Counted from the stretch's first letter, positions 1 to 11,994 are shown. The stretch: DNA of 64,000 bases from Staphylococcus microti (GCF_000934465.1 NZ_JXWY01000031.1:1-64000), one strand, 5' to 3'. Notes: generated by a model from the sequence alone, not told the origin. Translations and numbers: made by a program.

Positions 1-470
1 AATGTGTATAGGGTCTTTATCATAATGCCACGCAACTAAAGTAATCAGATATTTCATTATCAATGACTTGTCTACGCTATTTCGTTGCCAAAATAAGAGG
101 ATAGTGAAGAAGGTATTCTAAATGACTATTTGTATCTAATGCCATTGTTATACTAACGCTTTACTTATGTAAAATGAAAATAACACAAGTAAAACCAAAA
201 GGCAATTTGCAATGTATATCAATTTTCAAGTTACCAAAGATAACCTTTATACTGGACGGCATTCATCACCCACCTATCGAGGATGGGCGACTTATGCCTA
301 TTGCTATCGGTAAGTTGACCGCTTCCCATAATGCACTTAATAACCTTTTCAACGCAATGATAAATGAAACCATAAGTTATCTCCTATTATAATTTTTTAG
401 TTGGTGATAAATTCATGCATAAAATGACGCAAAAACGCTAAGTAACAATAAACCCCCTTGATAGTAAATT
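1..470. other. AT-rich stretch with no convincing full-size gene
   Basis: No ORF here resembles a known protein. The open frame at 174-392 on the plus strand has no ribosome binding site and looks random. The only translatable-looking item is the short minus-strand ORF at 266-373, listed separately. With the repeats that follow, this stretch looks like accessory DNA or the edge of an integrated element beside the 3' end of rpsI. Confidence 0.4.
266..373 (-). CDS. possible 35-aa small protein
   Basis: A 35-codon frame starts with ATG at 373 and ends with TGA at 266-268. The sequence AGGAG lies 7 bases before the ATG, a strong ribosome binding site. The predicted peptide is hydrophobic to amphipathic (it contains LLSALWEAVNLPIAIG) with a short polar tail. 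No family is recognised. It lies in repeat-rich DNA between the window edge and rpsI, so it could be a small gene of an integrated element, a leader peptide, or a chance frame. Nothing in the neighbourhood gives a function. Confidence 0.3.
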   Translation of the reverse strand: MVSFIIALKRLLSALWEAVNLPIAIGISRPSSIGG

Positions 471-474
471 TATA

Positions 475-562
475 TCGTCCGGTCGCTAAAAACCACGTCG
501 CTCTATGCTTTTGCTCCTATCGTCCGGTTACCGTCCGGTCGTTTAAATCCACGTCGCTCTAT
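475..562. repeat. direct repeat pair, about 32 bp
   Basis: Two copies of a 32-bp sequence (475-506 and 531-562) share GTCCGGTCG and CCACGTCGCTCTAT, with a few differences between these blocks. An extra partial copy of the left end (TATCGTCCGGT) lies at 519-529. These are GC-richer than the surroundings. Function unknown. Confidence 0.7.
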
Positions 563-642
563 AAATCTAATACTGGCATTTAATCGCTCAAATAAAGTAT
601 ATTGTATGACTTTACGTTTATTGCTTGTAGTTCACTATGCTG

Positions 643-863
643 TTACTCGAAAGTTTTCTATTCTACTCGAAAACCTGTAAATCCCTTGATAATACAGGCT
701 TTACCACGATTTTTATCTATCTTACCTCTCACTTACTCGAAAGTTTTTCTATTCTACTCGAAAGCCCGTAAATCCCTTGATAACATAGGCTTTACCACGG
801 TTTTTATCTATCTTACCTCTCACTTACTCGAAAGTTTTTCTATTCTACTCGAAAATCTGTAAA
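643..863. repeat. tandem repeat, 90-91 bp unit, about 2.4 copies
   Basis: Unit 1 spans 643-732, unit 2 spans 733-823 and a partial third runs 824-863. Each full unit has two copies of TACTCGAAA about 20 bp apart, then an imperfect dyad around CCCTTGATAA and GGCTTTACCACG. This gives six TACTCGAAA boxes (644, 664, 734, 755, 825, 846) with alternating spacing of about 20 and 70 bp. The regular spacing resembles arm-type recombinase sites or iterons. The short open frame covering it (602-862) is a by-product of the repeats. Confidence 0.85.
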
Positions 864-884
864 CACTTTAATGCCTTTTAACTC

Positions 885-923
885 CAAAAAAAGCACCTTC
901 CAACATAATAGTGGAAAGTGCTT
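885..923 (-). terminator. rho-independent terminator of rplM-rpsI
   Basis: On the minus strand AAGCACTTTCCA pairs with TGGAAGGTGCTT (one G-U pair), followed directly by a run of T. It lies 17 bp beyond the rpsI stop. Confidence 0.85.
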
Positions 924-939
924 GTATATAAACGATATA

Positions 940-1332
940 TTAACGTTTTGAGAATTGTGGTGAACGACGTGCAGCTTTAAGACCTGGTTTTTTACGTTCT
1001 TTCATACGTGGGTCACGTGTTAAGAGACCAGCGCGTTTTAAAGAACCTCTGTATTCAGGATCAGCTTCTAATAATGCACGTGCGATACCGTGACGGATAG
1101 CTTGTGCTTGACCAGTAAAGCCACCACCGTGAACGTTAACTAAAACGTCATAGTTACCTTTAGTTTCAGTTACATCAAATGGTTGGTTTAAGTCTAAGAT
1201 TAATGATTCGAATGGTAAGTACTCACGTACGTCTTTACCGTTAACTGTGATATTACCTTCACCTGGTACTAAACGTACACGTGCTACTGAGTGTTTACGA
1301 CGGCCTGTGCCTTTATATTCAACTTGTGCCAA
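940..1332 (-). CDS. rpsI: 30S ribosomal protein S9
   Basis: S9 (uS9) of the small subunit; its C-terminal tail reaches the P-site tRNA. The 130-aa product has the family's usual length, with the conserved start [13 protein letters not shown], the GGG turn and the basic C-terminus ending RSPQFSKR. It lies 19 bp after rplM, the standard L13-S9 pair, and is followed by a terminator. Known mecD-bearing islands of Macrococcus integrate at the 3' end of rpsI, so the repeat-rich DNA directly downstream is of interest, but I see no duplicated attachment sequence in the window. Confidence 0.98.
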   Translation of the reverse strand: MAQVEYKGTGRRKHSVARVRLVPGEGNITVNGKDVREYLPFESLILDLNQPFDVTETKGNYDVLVNVHGGGFTGQAQAIRHGIARALLEADPEYRGSLKRAGLLTRDPRMKERKKPGLKAARRSPQFSKR

Positions 1333-1351
1333 TGTAATTTCCTCCTTCTAA

Positions 1352-1789
1352 TTAACCACGTAACTCGTAGTTTTCTGGTTGTTGTGCAGCGTGTGGATGT
1401 TCAGCGCCACCATAGACAAATAATTTTTTACCTTGTTTTTCACCTAAACGTGAACTTGGTAACATACCTTTGATAGATTTTTCTAATAAACGTTCTGGGT
1501 TAGTCGCTCTTAATTCACCAGCAGTGATTGATTTTAAACCACCTGGGTGATTTGAGTGACGGTAGTAAATTTTGTCAGTTTCTTTTTTACCAGTGAACTG
1601 GATTTTTGAAGCGTTGATGATGATTACGTAATCACCTGTATCAACGTGTGGTGTGTAAGTTACTTTATTTTTACCGCGTAAGATAGATGCTACTTCTGAT
1701 GATAAACGACCTAAAGTTTGTCCTTCAGCATCAACAACGTACCATTTGCGTTCAATGTTTGATTCGTTAGCCATAAAAGTTTGACGCAT
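1352..1789 (-). CDS. rplM: 50S ribosomal protein L13
   Basis: L13 (uL13), an early-assembling 23S rRNA-binding protein. The 145-aa product starts [10 protein letters not shown], as in other staphylococci, and carries the conserved GDYVIIINA and HPGGLKS segments and the C-terminal VYGGAEHPH block. AGGAGG lies 10 bases before the ATG at 1789. It is the first gene of the rplM-rpsI operon, read from the promoter at 1964-1992 through a leader of about 168 nt. Confidence 0.98.
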   Translation of the reverse strand: MRQTFMANESNIERKWYVVDAEGQTLGRLSSEVASILRGKNKVTYTPHVDTGDYVIIINASKIQFTGKKETDKIYYRHSNHPGGLKSITAGELRATNPERLLEKSIKGMLPSSRLGEKQGKKLFVYGGAEHPHAAQQPENYELRG

Positions 1790-1957
1790 AATTGAGTCCT
1801 CCTAATGAATAGATGTTTCTTTTTAATTTCAATCAGCTGTATTAAACAACCTATAAAACGATTATTTATTCCGTTAACTGTTGATCTTCCTGCTTCTATA
1901 TCTTGTAACACAATAAGTTTCCGGGGCTTATCGTGGGGTGGATATAAAACAATACCG
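1790..1957 (-). ncRNA. candidate L13 leader (autoregulatory 5' UTR of rplM)
   Basis: About 168 nt lie between the predicted transcription start near 1957 and the rplM ATG. Low-GC Gram-positive rplM operons are known to carry a structured L13 leader in this position. Here the assignment rests on position and length. I did not derive a full fold. Confidence 0.5.
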
Positions 1958-1963
1958 TTAACT

Positions 1964-1992
1964 ATGATATAATTTATCAGCGTAAATGTCAA
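1964..1992 (-). promoter_or_regulatory. sigma-A promoter of rplM-rpsI
   Basis: Minus-strand -35 TTGACA (1987-1992, perfect), a 17-bp spacer, and -10 TATCAT (1964-1969). It sits between the truA stop and the rplM leader. Confidence 0.85.
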
Positions 1993-1998
1993 TCGGTT

Positions 1999-2805
1999 TT
2001 AAAAATTTTGCGTGGATTTTTTATAGTGAATTTTAATCTCGTCGCCAAAATCTTCTTTTAACGCTTGTGGACTTAAATAAACCTTTTCTAAATAAAGTCC
2101 TTCTGCTGGTGCTGTATGCGGTACAAGGTTTCTGTCTTTCGCAGCGAGTAATTGTGGCACATCGCCTGCTTCACGTCTTCCTTTGCCTACCTCTAACAAA
2201 TATGCCATGATAACACGTACCATATTATAAAGAAACCCAGAACCAGTAATAATAAAGTCTAGACCTTCACTCGTTTGAACGACTCTGCTTTCATAAATCG
2301 TACGCTCTTTACTCTCAACTTCCGTTTTTTGCGAACAAAATGACGTAAAATCATGTGTTCCTATAAAGTGTTGTGCGGCTTCATTCATCGCCTCAATATT
2401 TAACTGCGCTGGCTCAAAGGTTTTCAATTGTGCTACAAACGGATTACGATGTGCTGATTGGTAAACAGCATAGCGATACGTCTTCCCTACGCAATCATAG
2501 CGGCAATGAAAGGCTTCATCAACGAATTGTACGTCATGCACATAGATGTCATCAGGCAAGCTTCTATTCATCGCATACTGCCACTGTGTTGGTGCAATAT
2601 TTAAGTCAGTATCAAAATGAAAATATTGCGCTTTGGCATGTACGCCTCGATCAGTTCGACTAGAAGGATGTATGCGTACCGGATGTTTATGCATACGCTT
2701 TAGTATTTTCTCAAAATAACCTTGAACCGTTCGTCCTTGATTTTGAATTTGAAATCCTAAAAATTGTCCCCCATGATAACTGATTTTCACTAAAACTCGT
2801 GGCAT
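1999..2805 (-). CDS. truA: tRNA pseudouridine(38-40) synthase TruA
   Basis: Converts uridines 38-40 of the tRNA anticodon arm to pseudouridine. The 268-aa protein has the TruA fold; the catalytic aspartate is D52 in [10 protein letters not shown], and the conserved HHFIGTHDF-like segment appears as [11 protein letters not shown] near residue 146. It lies 15 bp after ecfT, in the usual staphylococcal order ecfA1-ecfA2-ecfT-truA-rplM-rpsI, so it is probably co-transcribed with the transporter genes. Confidence 0.96.
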   Translation of the reverse strand: MPRVLVKISYHGGQFLGFQIQNQGRTVQGYFEKILKRMHKHPVRIHPSSRTDRGVHAKAQYFHFDTDLNIAPTQWQYAMNRSLPDDIYVHDVQFVDEAFHCRYDCVGKTYRYAVYQSAHRNPFVAQLKTFEPAQLNIEAMNEAAQHFIGTHDFTSFCSQKTEVESKERTIYESRVVQTSEGLDFIITGSGFLYNMVRVIMAYLLEVGKGRREAGDVPQLLAAKDRNLVPHTAPAEGLYLEKVYLSPQALKEDFGDEIKIHYKKSTQNF

Positions 2806-2820
2806 AACCTTAATTCCTCT

Positions 2821-3624
2821 CTATATAATATAACGAATAAATAATGCGACTACTGCGATTGGAATAATACATAATAAAGCAACCGTATCTCTGAATAACC
2901 ACTCGAGTCGTCGGTAACTCGTACGTTGCGCATTTGCATCATATCCACGAACTTCCATCGCAATCGCTATTTCTTCTGCACGTTGAAATGCCGAAATAAA
3001 TAATGGAATAAACAACGGAATAAACGCTTTGATGCGTGTCATCATAGACCCACTTGAAAAGGCAGCCCCACGTGATTTTTGTGCATTCATAATTTTATCC
3101 AATTCTTCCATTAATGTAGGAATAAAGCGCAATGCAATGGCCATCATCATGCTTAATGCAGATACAGGTATTTTTAAATATCGCAGTGGTTTAAACAAAC
3201 GATCAAAAGCATCTGTCAAATCTAATGGGCTCGTCGTTAAAGTTAAAATGGTTGAAATCACCATAATATACGATAAACGAAGTACAATCAACGTCCCTTC
3301 TTGTAAACCGTACGTATCAATCGAGATAATGCCCCATTCGAACAGACGTGTCCCCCCTTTTGTCAAAAACATATGCATTATAAATGTTAAGCTTAAAAAG
3401 AAAAAGAGTGGTAACAAGCCTTTTAATAAAAACCATAATGGAATGTGCCCTAATTTTAAAAATACATAGAGTACGATACCTAACCAAAGATATGCAAGCC
3501 AATCGTGGCTAAAGAAAATAACGACAATAAATAAAAAGACGAACAAAAACTTACTGCGTGGATCTAAACGATGTATGATTGAATCAATTGGCAAATAACG
3601 ACCAATAATTAACTTATCTTTCAT
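2821..3624 (-). CDS. ecfT: ECF transporter transmembrane protein EcfT
   Basis: The shared membrane component of group II energy-coupling factor transporters, which joins the EcfA1/EcfA2 ATPases to exchangeable S components for vitamins. From the chosen ATG (3622-3624, preceded by GGAGG) it has 267 residues with several membrane segments. It carries the two coupling motifs: SRG in QKSRGAAF and VRG in MEVRGYDA. The frame stays open 11 codons further upstream, but that extension lies inside ecfA2 and lacks a better ribosome binding site. It overlaps the ecfA2 end by 11 bp. BioY at 49.96-50.5 kb is a likely client S component. Confidence 0.95.
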   Translation of the reverse strand: MKDKLIIGRYLPIDSIIHRLDPRSKFLFVFLFIVVIFFSHDWLAYLWLGIVLYVFLKLGHIPLWFLLKGLLPLFFFLSLTFIMHMFLTKGGTRLFEWGIISIDTYGLQEGTLIVLRLSYIMVISTILTLTTSPLDLTDAFDRLFKPLRYLKIPVSALSMMMAIALRFIPTLMEELDKIMNAQKSRGAAFSSGSMMTRIKAFIPLFIPLFISAFQRAEEIAIAMEVRGYDANAQRTSYRRLEWLFRDTVALLCIIPIAVVALFIRYII

Positions 3625-4480
3625 GTTCTTGCCTCCATACTGCATACATCTCTGCAAACTGTTCTTCCGTCATTGCGAGTCGCTCAAAACGTGTATTCAA
3701 ACGTGTTTCAACATCTCTTTGCAATTGTACAATGTCTGGTAAATCTAAATGTAATGACTGCACATAGGCTGTATCGCTGAAAAGTGCCTCAGGTGGTTGA
3801 CTGCAAATAACACGCCCTTTTGTCATTACCTTTACTTCATCTGCGTAGGCAGCCACATCGTTCATATCATGCGTAACGAGAATAATCGTTTTGTTCCCCT
3901 TCAATTGTATCTCTTTAAACAACTGCATAACTTGACGCTTACTTTTTGGATCTAATCCTGCCGTTGGTTCATCTAACACTAAAATATCTGGATCCATCGC
4001 AAGAATCGCCACAAGTGCAACTTTACGCATCTGCCCACCAGACAGCATAAACGGAGATTGTTGCATCACTGCCTCAGCATCAAACCCAAGCTGAGTGAGT
4101 AACTGTACAGCTTGTTCACGTGCTTTTTTAAGATCTAGTCCATAGTTTTTCGGTCCAAATAAGATTTCATGTTCGACTGTTTGTTCAAACAACTGAGATT
4201 CTGGAAATTGGAATACCATACCTATTCGTTTTCTCACATCTTGCAACAGTTTATCTTTCGTTTTACGGGTAATCGGTACGTCTAAAACATGCAGTTTCCC
4301 ACGGCTCGGTTTCAATAAACCATTAAAATGTTGTATCAATGTAGACTTACCTGAGCCTGTCTTGCCGATAATCGCATAATAGCGTCCTTGTTCAAAATGT
4401 GTCGTCACGAGATTCAGCGCTTGATATTCATAGGGCGTATATTGTTGGTATGTAAATGATACATCTTCAAAATTAATCAT
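3614..4480 (-). CDS. ecfA2: ECF transporter ATP-binding protein EcfA2
   Basis: The second ATPase of the ECF module. It has Walker A GKTGSGKST, signature LSGGQMRKV and Walker B ILVLDEPTAGLD, then the C-terminal extension typical of EcfA proteins. I chose the ATG at 4478-4480, which forms an ATGA overlap with the ecfA1 stop and has GGAG 9 bases upstream. The GTG three codons earlier would overlap that ribosome binding site. The product is 288 aa. The overlap indicates translational coupling with ecfA1, as expected for a 1:1:1 complex. Confidence 0.95.
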   Translation of the reverse strand: MINFEDVSFTYQQYTPYEYQALNLVTTHFEQGRYYAIIGKTGSGKSTLIQHFNGLLKPSRGKLHVLDVPITRKTKDKLLQDVRKRIGMVFQFPESQLFEQTVEHEILFGPKNYGLDLKKAREQAVQLLTQLGFDAEAVMQQSPFMLSGGQMRKVALVAILAMDPDILVLDEPTAGLDPKSKRQVMQLFKEIQLKGNKTIILVTHDMNDVAAYADEVKVMTKGRVICSQPPEALFSDTAYVQSLHLDLPDIVQLQRDVETRLNTRFERLAMTEEQFAEMYAVWRQEHER

Positions 4481-5286
4481 GATAAACACTCCAATAATTC
4501 ATCATATGTGAGAAATCCCGTTCTCAATCCTAGTAACTTTGCCATACGCATCTCAAACGGCATATCCAGCCCATATGCAACCAAGTCATCAGCATGGACA
4601 AATATATCATTCACTGAGCCAGATAACGCCACAGACCCCTTATTTAGCACAATCACTTGGTCAGATGCGACAACTTCAGACAAGTCATGGGTAATCGACA
4701 ACACTGTCACACCATGCGCTTTATTGAGTTCTTGAATGATTGCCAGTATTTCTTTCTTCCCCTCAGGATCCAACATGGACGTAGCTTCATCTAATATAAT
4801 AAGTTTTGGCTCTAAAGCTAAAACACCTGCAATGGCGACACGCTGCTTTTGACCGCCAGACAACGCACTCGGCTCATGATTTTGCTTGTCATACATATCA
4901 ACGTCTTTCAATACACGTGCCACAATCTCGTGCATCTCTTCATATGGTACACGTTGATTCTCTAAACCAAATGCGACGTCATACTTTACCGTCGATCCAA
5001 CAAATTGATTATCCGGATTTTGAAAAACAATACCAATATGATGCTGAAAAGCCGTATACAATGTATTTTTAATTGATTTATTCTCGATAAGAATTTCACC
5101 ATCAAAATCCGTTTCAATTCCAGCAATTAACTTTGCTAATGTCGATTTCCCAGAACCGTTATGTCCGACGATAGACACCCATTCACCTTGATGGATTGCA
5201 AAATTAATACCGTTTAATACATATGGCGTCTCTTCGTCATATCGAAATGAAACATTTTGAAATTGTAATAATGGTTCGTTAGACAT
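4477..5286 (-). CDS. ecfA1: ECF transporter ATP-binding protein EcfA1
   Basis: The first ATPase of the ECF module. Walker A is GHNGSGKST, the signature is LSGGQKQRVAIAG, and Walker B is LIILDEATSMLD. The frame is open to 5421, but the ABC domain begins at MSNEPLLQFQ. The ATG at 5284-5286 has GGGGAG upstream, giving 269 aa, the usual size. The 45 upstream residues show no family similarity. It is the first gene of ecfA1-ecfA2-ecfT-truA. Confidence 0.95.
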   Translation of the reverse strand: MSNEPLLQFQNVSFRYDEETPYVLNGINFAIHQGEWVSIVGHNGSGKSTLAKLIAGIETDFDGEILIENKSIKNTLYTAFQHHIGIVFQNPDNQFVGSTVKYDVAFGLENQRVPYEEMHEIVARVLKDVDMYDKQNHEPSALSGGQKQRVAIAGVLALEPKLIILDEATSMLDPEGKKEILAIIQELNKAHGVTVLSITHDLSEVVASDQVIVLNKGSVALSGSVNDIFVHADDLVAYGLDMPFEMRMAKLLGLRTGFLTYDELLECLS

Positions 5287-5561
5287 ACCAAAAACTCCCC
5301 TAATTGTTTCAACATGGAATAGCACAGAAAGCTTATTATTTCGTATTATTAAGAAGTAAAACAAATTTGTTAAAATGTTTTCACTGCTAATAGCTACTGC
5401 CCTTCCTATATTGCTACTCACTTGAAAGAAGCTATTTTAAAGCTTCCTGTTAAAAAATACTTTTACTTTGTTTGCATCGAAAGCGTGCTTACTTTTATTT
5501 TAGAATACCTTTCCATTTTACATAAAAACCCGTGAGCTGTACATTCCTTAAAAATTGTAGA

Positions 5562-5596
5562 TAAAACAAATAAGACCCACACAATGGCAGGTCTTA
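5562..5596 (-). terminator. candidate terminator, distal, after rplQ
   Basis: Minus-strand stem TAAGACC/GGTCTTA around a 12-base loop, followed by TTTGTTTT. It is the second of two hairpins in the 479-bp rplQ-ecfA1 gap. The rest of this gap is AT-rich and shows no gene. Confidence 0.6.
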
Positions 5597-5619
5597 GAAT
5601 ATGATGCTAAGTATTTGCA

Positions 5620-5660
5620 TAAAAAAGCGCGCACCCCATCCTATTGAGATCACGCTTTAT
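5620..5660 (-). terminator. terminator of the ribosomal superoperon
   Basis: Minus-strand AAAGCGTG pairs with CGCGCTTT (one G-U pair), followed by TTTT. It lies about 105 bp beyond the rplQ stop. A longer inverted repeat (GCACCCCATCC at 5631-5641 and GGATGGGATGC further on) overlaps it. Confidence 0.65.
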
Positions 5661-5765
5661 CATCAATATTTAATTGGATGGGATGCTCCTGAGCTAGACA
5701 ATATCTGTATGTGGCAGACATTATCGTTGCACTCATTTGCTTTAAATGTAGTAGTGTGTATTAAT

Positions 5766-6134
5766 CTATACTAATTCAATAATTACTGTTAAAGCGCCGT
5801 CACCTTTACGAGGTGCAACTTTAACGATACGAGTGTAACCACCTTGACGATCTTGATAACGTTCAGCGATTTCACCAAATAATTTTTGTAACGCTGTTTG
5901 TGTCGTTTCATCTTCGTTTAAGATTTCAACGTTACGTAATGTTTTAGCAGCATTACGACGAGACGCTAAATCACCTTTTTTACCTAAAGTAATTAATTTT
6001 TCAACGACACTACGAAGTTCTTTCGCACGCGCTTCAGTAGTTTCGATACGTTCGCTTACGATTAATGAAGTTGCTAAATCGCGTAACATTGCTTTACGTT
6101 GATCTGACGTACGACCTAATTTTCTGTAACCCAT
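5766..6134 (-). CDS. rplQ: 50S ribosomal protein L17
   Basis: L17 (bL17), 122 aa, near the exit tunnel of the large subunit. It has the conserved start [20 protein letters not shown] and the C-terminal [12 protein letters not shown]. It is the last gene of the block, 16 bp after rpoA, and is followed by two hairpins. Confidence 0.98.
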   Translation of the reverse strand: MGYRKLGRTSDQRKAMLRDLATSLIVSERIETTEARAKELRSVVEKLITLGKKGDLASRRNAAKTLRNVEILNEDETTQTALQKLFGEIAERYQDRQGGYTRIVKVAPRKGDGALTVIIELV

Positions 6135-6150
6135 GAGTTAACCTCCTTTA

Positions 6151-7095
6151 TCAATCTTCTTTTCTTAGGCCTAAACCTAAGTCTTCTAATTTGTGTTTTA
6201 CTTCTTCAAGAGACTTTCGACCTAAGTTACGAACTTTCATCATATCAGCCTCTGATTTGTCAGCGAGTTCTTGTACTGAGTTAATACCAGCACGTTTTAA
6301 ACAGTTGTAAGAACGTACAGATAAGTCTAATTCTTCAATAGACATCTCTAATACTTTTTCTTTTTGATCTTCTTCTTTTTCAATCATGATTTCAGCATTT
6401 TGCGCTTCATCAGTTAAACCAACGAAGATATTTAAATGCTCAGTCATAATTTTCGCAGCTAAAGAAACAGATTCTTGTGGTGTAATTGAACCATCTGTCC
6501 AAACATCTAAAGTTAACTTATCGTAGTCTGAACTTTGACCAACACGTGTGTTTTCAACTGTGTAATTCACGCGCTCAACTGGTGAGTACAATGAATCTAC
6601 AGGAATCACGCCGATTGGCATATCACTTGAATTGTTTTGATCAGCTAAAGCGTAACCACGGCCTGTATTTGCAACTAAACGTAGTTTAAAATGACCACCT
6701 TTAGAAACTGTTGCAATTTTAAGGTCTGGATTTAAGATCTCAACATCACTGTCATGTGTGATATCTTTAGCAGTGACTTCGCCTTCTTCTTTGACATCGA
6801 TTTCTAGTGTTTTGTCTTCTTCTGAATATATCTTAAGCGCAAGCTTCTTGATATTCATAACAATCGTAGAAACATCTTCTACTACATTGTCAATCGCAGA
6901 GAATTCGTGTAAAACACCCTCGATTTCAATATATTTCACAGCCGCACCTGGTAATGATGATAGTAGGATACGACGTAAGGAGTTTCCTAGTGTAGTACCG
7001 TAACCACGTTCAAGTGGTTCAACAACGAACTTACCGAACTTAGCATCATCACTAACTTCAATTGTTTCAATTCTAGGTTTCTCAATTTCAATCAT
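6151..7095 (-). CDS. rpoA: DNA-directed RNA polymerase subunit alpha
   Basis: 314-aa alpha subunit. The N-terminal domain dimerises and nucleates core assembly ([18 protein letters not shown] near residue 34). The C-terminal domain contacts UP elements and activators ([20 protein letters not shown] and [11 protein letters not shown]). Length and ends match Firmicutes. It lies between rpsK and rplQ, the usual alpha-operon order. Confidence 0.99.
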   Translation of the reverse strand: MIEIEKPRIETIEVSDDAKFGKFVVEPLERGYGTTLGNSLRRILLSSLPGAAVKYIEIEGVLHEFSAIDNVVEDVSTIVMNIKKLALKIYSEEDKTLEIDVKEEGEVTAKDITHDSDVEILNPDLKIATVSKGGHFKLRLVANTGRGYALADQNNSSDMPIGVIPVDSLYSPVERVNYTVENTRVGQSSDYDKLTLDVWTDGSITPQESVSLAAKIMTEHLNIFVGLTDEAQNAEIMIEKEEDQKEKVLEMSIEELDLSVRSYNCLKRAGINSVQELADKSEADMMKVRNLGRKSLEEVKHKLEDLGLGLRKED

Positions 7096-7172
7096 TTACA
7101 TATCCTCCTTAAACACGTCGATTTGCATAAACTATAAATTTTGTGAACATGTGACAAAGCAAAAAATTTAAA

Positions 7173-7562
7173 TTATACGCGACGACGTTTTGGCGGACGG
7201 CAACCATTGTGTGGTACTGGAGTAACGTCTTTGATCGCTGTTACTTCTAAACCTGCTGATTGTAACGCACGGATCGCTGATTCACGACCTGGACCAGGAC
7301 CTTTTACAGTTACTTCAACTGATTTTAAACCGTGTTCCATTGCAGCTTTTGAAGCTGTTTCTGAAGCCATTTGTGCAGCGAATGGTGTAGATTTTTTAGA
7401 ACCTTTAAAACCAAGCGCACCTGCAGATGACCAAGATAATGCGTTACCAAATTCATCTGTAATAGTTACAATTGTATTGTTGAATGTAGAACGGATGTGA
7501 GCTACACCGTTTTCAATATTCTTTTTCACTCTACGTTTACGTGATACTTGTTTACGTGCCAT
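7173..7562 (-). CDS. rpsK: 30S ribosomal protein S11
   Basis: S11 (uS11), 129 aa, on the platform of the small subunit. Conserved [15 protein letters not shown], the [12 protein letters not shown] loop and the C-terminal [12 protein letters not shown] are all present. It lies 24 bp after rpsM. Confidence 0.98.
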   Translation of the reverse strand: MARKQVSRKRRVKKNIENGVAHIRSTFNNTIVTITDEFGNALSWSSAGALGFKGSKKSTPFAAQMASETASKAAMEHGLKSVEVTVKGPGPGRESAIRALQSAGLEVTAIKDVTPVPHNGCRPPKRRRV

Positions 7563-7586
7563 AGTACTATTTGCCTCCTTTACCTA

Positions 7587-7952
7587 TTATTTTTTCTTGT
7601 TAGCAACAGTTTTAACTGGGCCTTTACGCGTACGCGCATTGTTTTTTGTTTTTTGACCATTTACTGGTAAGCCACGACGGTGACGAATACCACGGTATGA
7701 TGAGATTTCCATTAAGCGTTTGATGTTTAAGTTAGTTTCACGACGTAAGTCACCTTCAACTTTATAACCATCAACAACTTCACGAATACGACCTAACTCA
7801 TCATCAGTTAAATCTTTAACACGTGTGTCTTCTGAAACGTTCGCTTCTGAAAGAATTTTTTGTGCTGTTGCTTTACCGATACCGTAGATATAAGTTAATG
7901 AAATTACTACGCGCTTATCACGTGGGATATCAATTCCTGCAATACGTGCCAT
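7587..7952 (-). CDS. rpsM: 30S ribosomal protein S13
   Basis: S13 (uS13), 121 aa, in the head of the 30S subunit, contacting L5 and the P-site tRNA. It starts [15 protein letters not shown] and carries the helix-two-turns-helix [11 protein letters not shown] and the basic C-terminal tail [15 protein letters not shown]. Confidence 0.98.
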   Translation of the reverse strand: MARIAGIDIPRDKRVVISLTYIYGIGKATAQKILSEANVSEDTRVKDLTDDELGRIREVVDGYKVEGDLRRETNLNIKRLMEISSYRGIRHRRGLPVNGQKTKNNARTRKGPVKTVANKKK

Positions 7953-7974
7953 TATATTTACACCTCTCTTTTAA

Positions 7975-8338
<364 letters not shown>

Positions 8339-8500
8339 TGATTAACTCCTCCTTTTCAGTTGTAAGGATTATAGAATATCAACTCGATTATAGTGCCTGG
8401 ATATCACTTCAAAATCATCATTATCGTTAATTCATGTCACATATATTGTTTCAATCTCAATACTAACGACTTATGAAAAGAGCAATGCATCCAAGTCGTT

Positions 8501-10460
<1,960 letters not shown>

Positions 10461-10461
<1 letters not shown>

Positions 10462-10901
10462 TAGATCACCTCGTGTGCTCCGCCTTTCGCTTCAATTGCT
10501 TCTTTGGCTGCAGCTGAGAATTTGTGTGCTTTAACAGTCAATTTTTTCTCTAATGAACCATTACCTAAAATCTTGATACCAGATTTTTCGCTTTTAACGA
10601 CGCCTGTTTCGATTAATAATTCAGGTGTTACCTCAGTACCATCTTCAAATTTGTTAAGTTGATCTAAATTAACAATAGCGTATTCTTTACGGTTAATGTT
10701 TGTGAAACCACGTTTTGGAATACGACGGAATAATGGTAATTGACCACCTTCGAAACCTGGTCTTACACTACCACCTGAACGTGCTTTTTGACCTTTTTGA
10801 CCGCGACCACTTGTTTTACCGTTACCAGTACCCGCACCACGGCCGACACGGTTACGTACTTTACGTGAACCTTCTGATGGTTTTAATTCATGTAATTTCA
10901 T
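10461..10901 (-). CDS. rplO: 50S ribosomal protein L15
   Basis: L15 (uL15), 146 aa. The glycine- and arginine-rich N-terminal extension ([20 protein letters not shown]) and the globular C-terminal domain are typical. It overlaps secY by one base. Confidence 0.98.
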
Positions 10902-10917
10902 TTCGGCACCTCCTTAA

Positions 10918-11097
10918 TTATTTTTCTTCTACTGTTACTAAGTGACTTACTTTGTTAATTTGTCCACGAATTGCATCGTTGTCTTCAACAACTACTGAAG
11001 AGTGCATTTTTTTAAGACCTAATGCTTCTACAGTTTTACGTTGTGTTTCAGGACGACCGATAACACTTCGAGTGAGGGTAATTTGAATTTTAGCCAT
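10918..11097 (-). CDS. rpmD: 50S ribosomal protein L30
   Basis: L30 (uL30), 59 aa, starting [16 protein letters not shown] and ending HLVTVEEK. The TAA stop is at 10918-10920, 16 bp before rplO. Confidence 0.97.
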   Translation of the reverse strand: MAKIQITLTRSVIGRPETQRKTVEALGLKKMHSSVVVEDNDAIRGQINKVSHLVTVEEK

Positions 11098-11113
11098 TTA
11101 TCTGTTTCCCTCC

Positions 11114-11614
11114 TTAATTGTATAATTCTTCTACTGATTTACCACGTAAACGGGCAACTTCTTCAGCATTTTTTAAGTTTTGTAAACCGTCGATAGTCGC
11201 ACGTACCATGTTGATAGGTGTGTTAGAACCTAATGATTTACTTAAGATATCAGTGATACCTGCAAGCTCAAGTACGGCACGAACTGGTCCACCCGCGATA
11301 ACACCTGTACCAGGTGCAGCTGGTTTCATTAAAACACTTCCTGAACCGAAACGTCCAGTAATTGTGTGAGGAGTAGTTCCGTCAACACGATGAACAGTGA
11401 TAAGTTCTTTTTTAGCAGCTTCAACTGCTTTTTTGATTGCTTCAGGTACCTCTTGTGCTTTACCAGTACCGAAACCAACGCGACCATTTTTGTCACCTAC
11501 TACTACTAATGCTGTGAAACGGAAACGACGTCCACCTTTAACAACTTTCGCAACACGGTTGATCGTAACAACGCGTTCTTCAAATTCTTTAACTTCTTCT
11601 TCTCTACGAGCCAT
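11114..11614 (-). CDS. rpsE: 30S ribosomal protein S5
   Basis: S5 (uS5), 166 aa, at the mRNA entry channel and important for decoding accuracy. The double-stranded RNA-binding N-terminal segment ([19 protein letters not shown]) and the [20 protein letters not shown] loop are intact. Confidence 0.98.
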   Translation of the reverse strand: MARREEEVKEFEERVVTINRVAKVVKGGRRFRFTALVVVGDKNGRVGFGTGKAQEVPEAIKKAVEAAKKELITVHRVDGTTPHTITGRFGSGSVLMKPAAPGTGVIAGGPVRAVLELAGITDILSKSLGSNTPINMVRATIDGLQNLKNAEEVARLRGKSVEELYN

Positions 11615-11634
11615 TGAGTTGTCCCTCCTTTAAA

Positions 11635-11994
11635 TTAAAATTGAAGTCCATTTTCGCGAGCTGCATCTGCTAATGCTTTCACACGTCCGTGGAATAAGTA
11701 TCCTCCACGATCAAATACAACTGCTTCGATGCCTTTTTCATTCGCTTTTTTAGCGATTGCTTCACCAACTTTAGTTGCCATTTCAACTTTAGTCGCTGAT
11801 GTATCTACGCCGCTATCTTTTGTAGACGCTTGTGCTAAAGTTACGCCTTTAGTGTCGTCAATGATTTGTGCATAGATGTGTTTATTTGAACGATATACGT
11901 TAAGACGTGGTCTTTCGCTAGTACCTGACAATTTCGTACGAACACGTGCATGTCTTTTTAAACGTACTTTGTTTTTATCAATTTTGCTGATCAT
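11635..11994 (-). CDS. rplR: 50S ribosomal protein L18
   Basis: L18 (uL18), 119 aa, binds 5S rRNA with L5. [20 protein letters not shown] and the C-terminal [17 protein letters not shown] are conserved. It lies 20 bp before rpsE. Confidence 0.98.
   Translation of the reverse strand: MISKIDKNKVRLKRHARVRTKLSGTSERPRLNVYRSNKHIYAQIIDDTKGVTLAQASTKDSGVDTSATKVEMATKVGEAIAKKANEKGIEAVVFDRGGYLFHGRVKALADAARENGLQF

Noticed and set aside
602-862. 86-aa plus-strand ORF
   Set aside because: It is made of the 90-bp tandem repeat, lacks a ribosome binding site, and its sequence repeats accordingly.
643-863. CRISPR-like array
   Set aside because: The whole 90-bp unit repeats without unique spacers, and no cas genes are present.
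1-940. Duplicated attachment site of an island at rpsI
   Set aside because: I looked for a second copy of the rpsI 3' end in this stretch and found none, so no element boundary can be placed.
1711-1992. 93-aa minus-strand ORF over the rplM leader
   Set aside because: It starts inside the rplM promoter and overlaps rplM out of frame.
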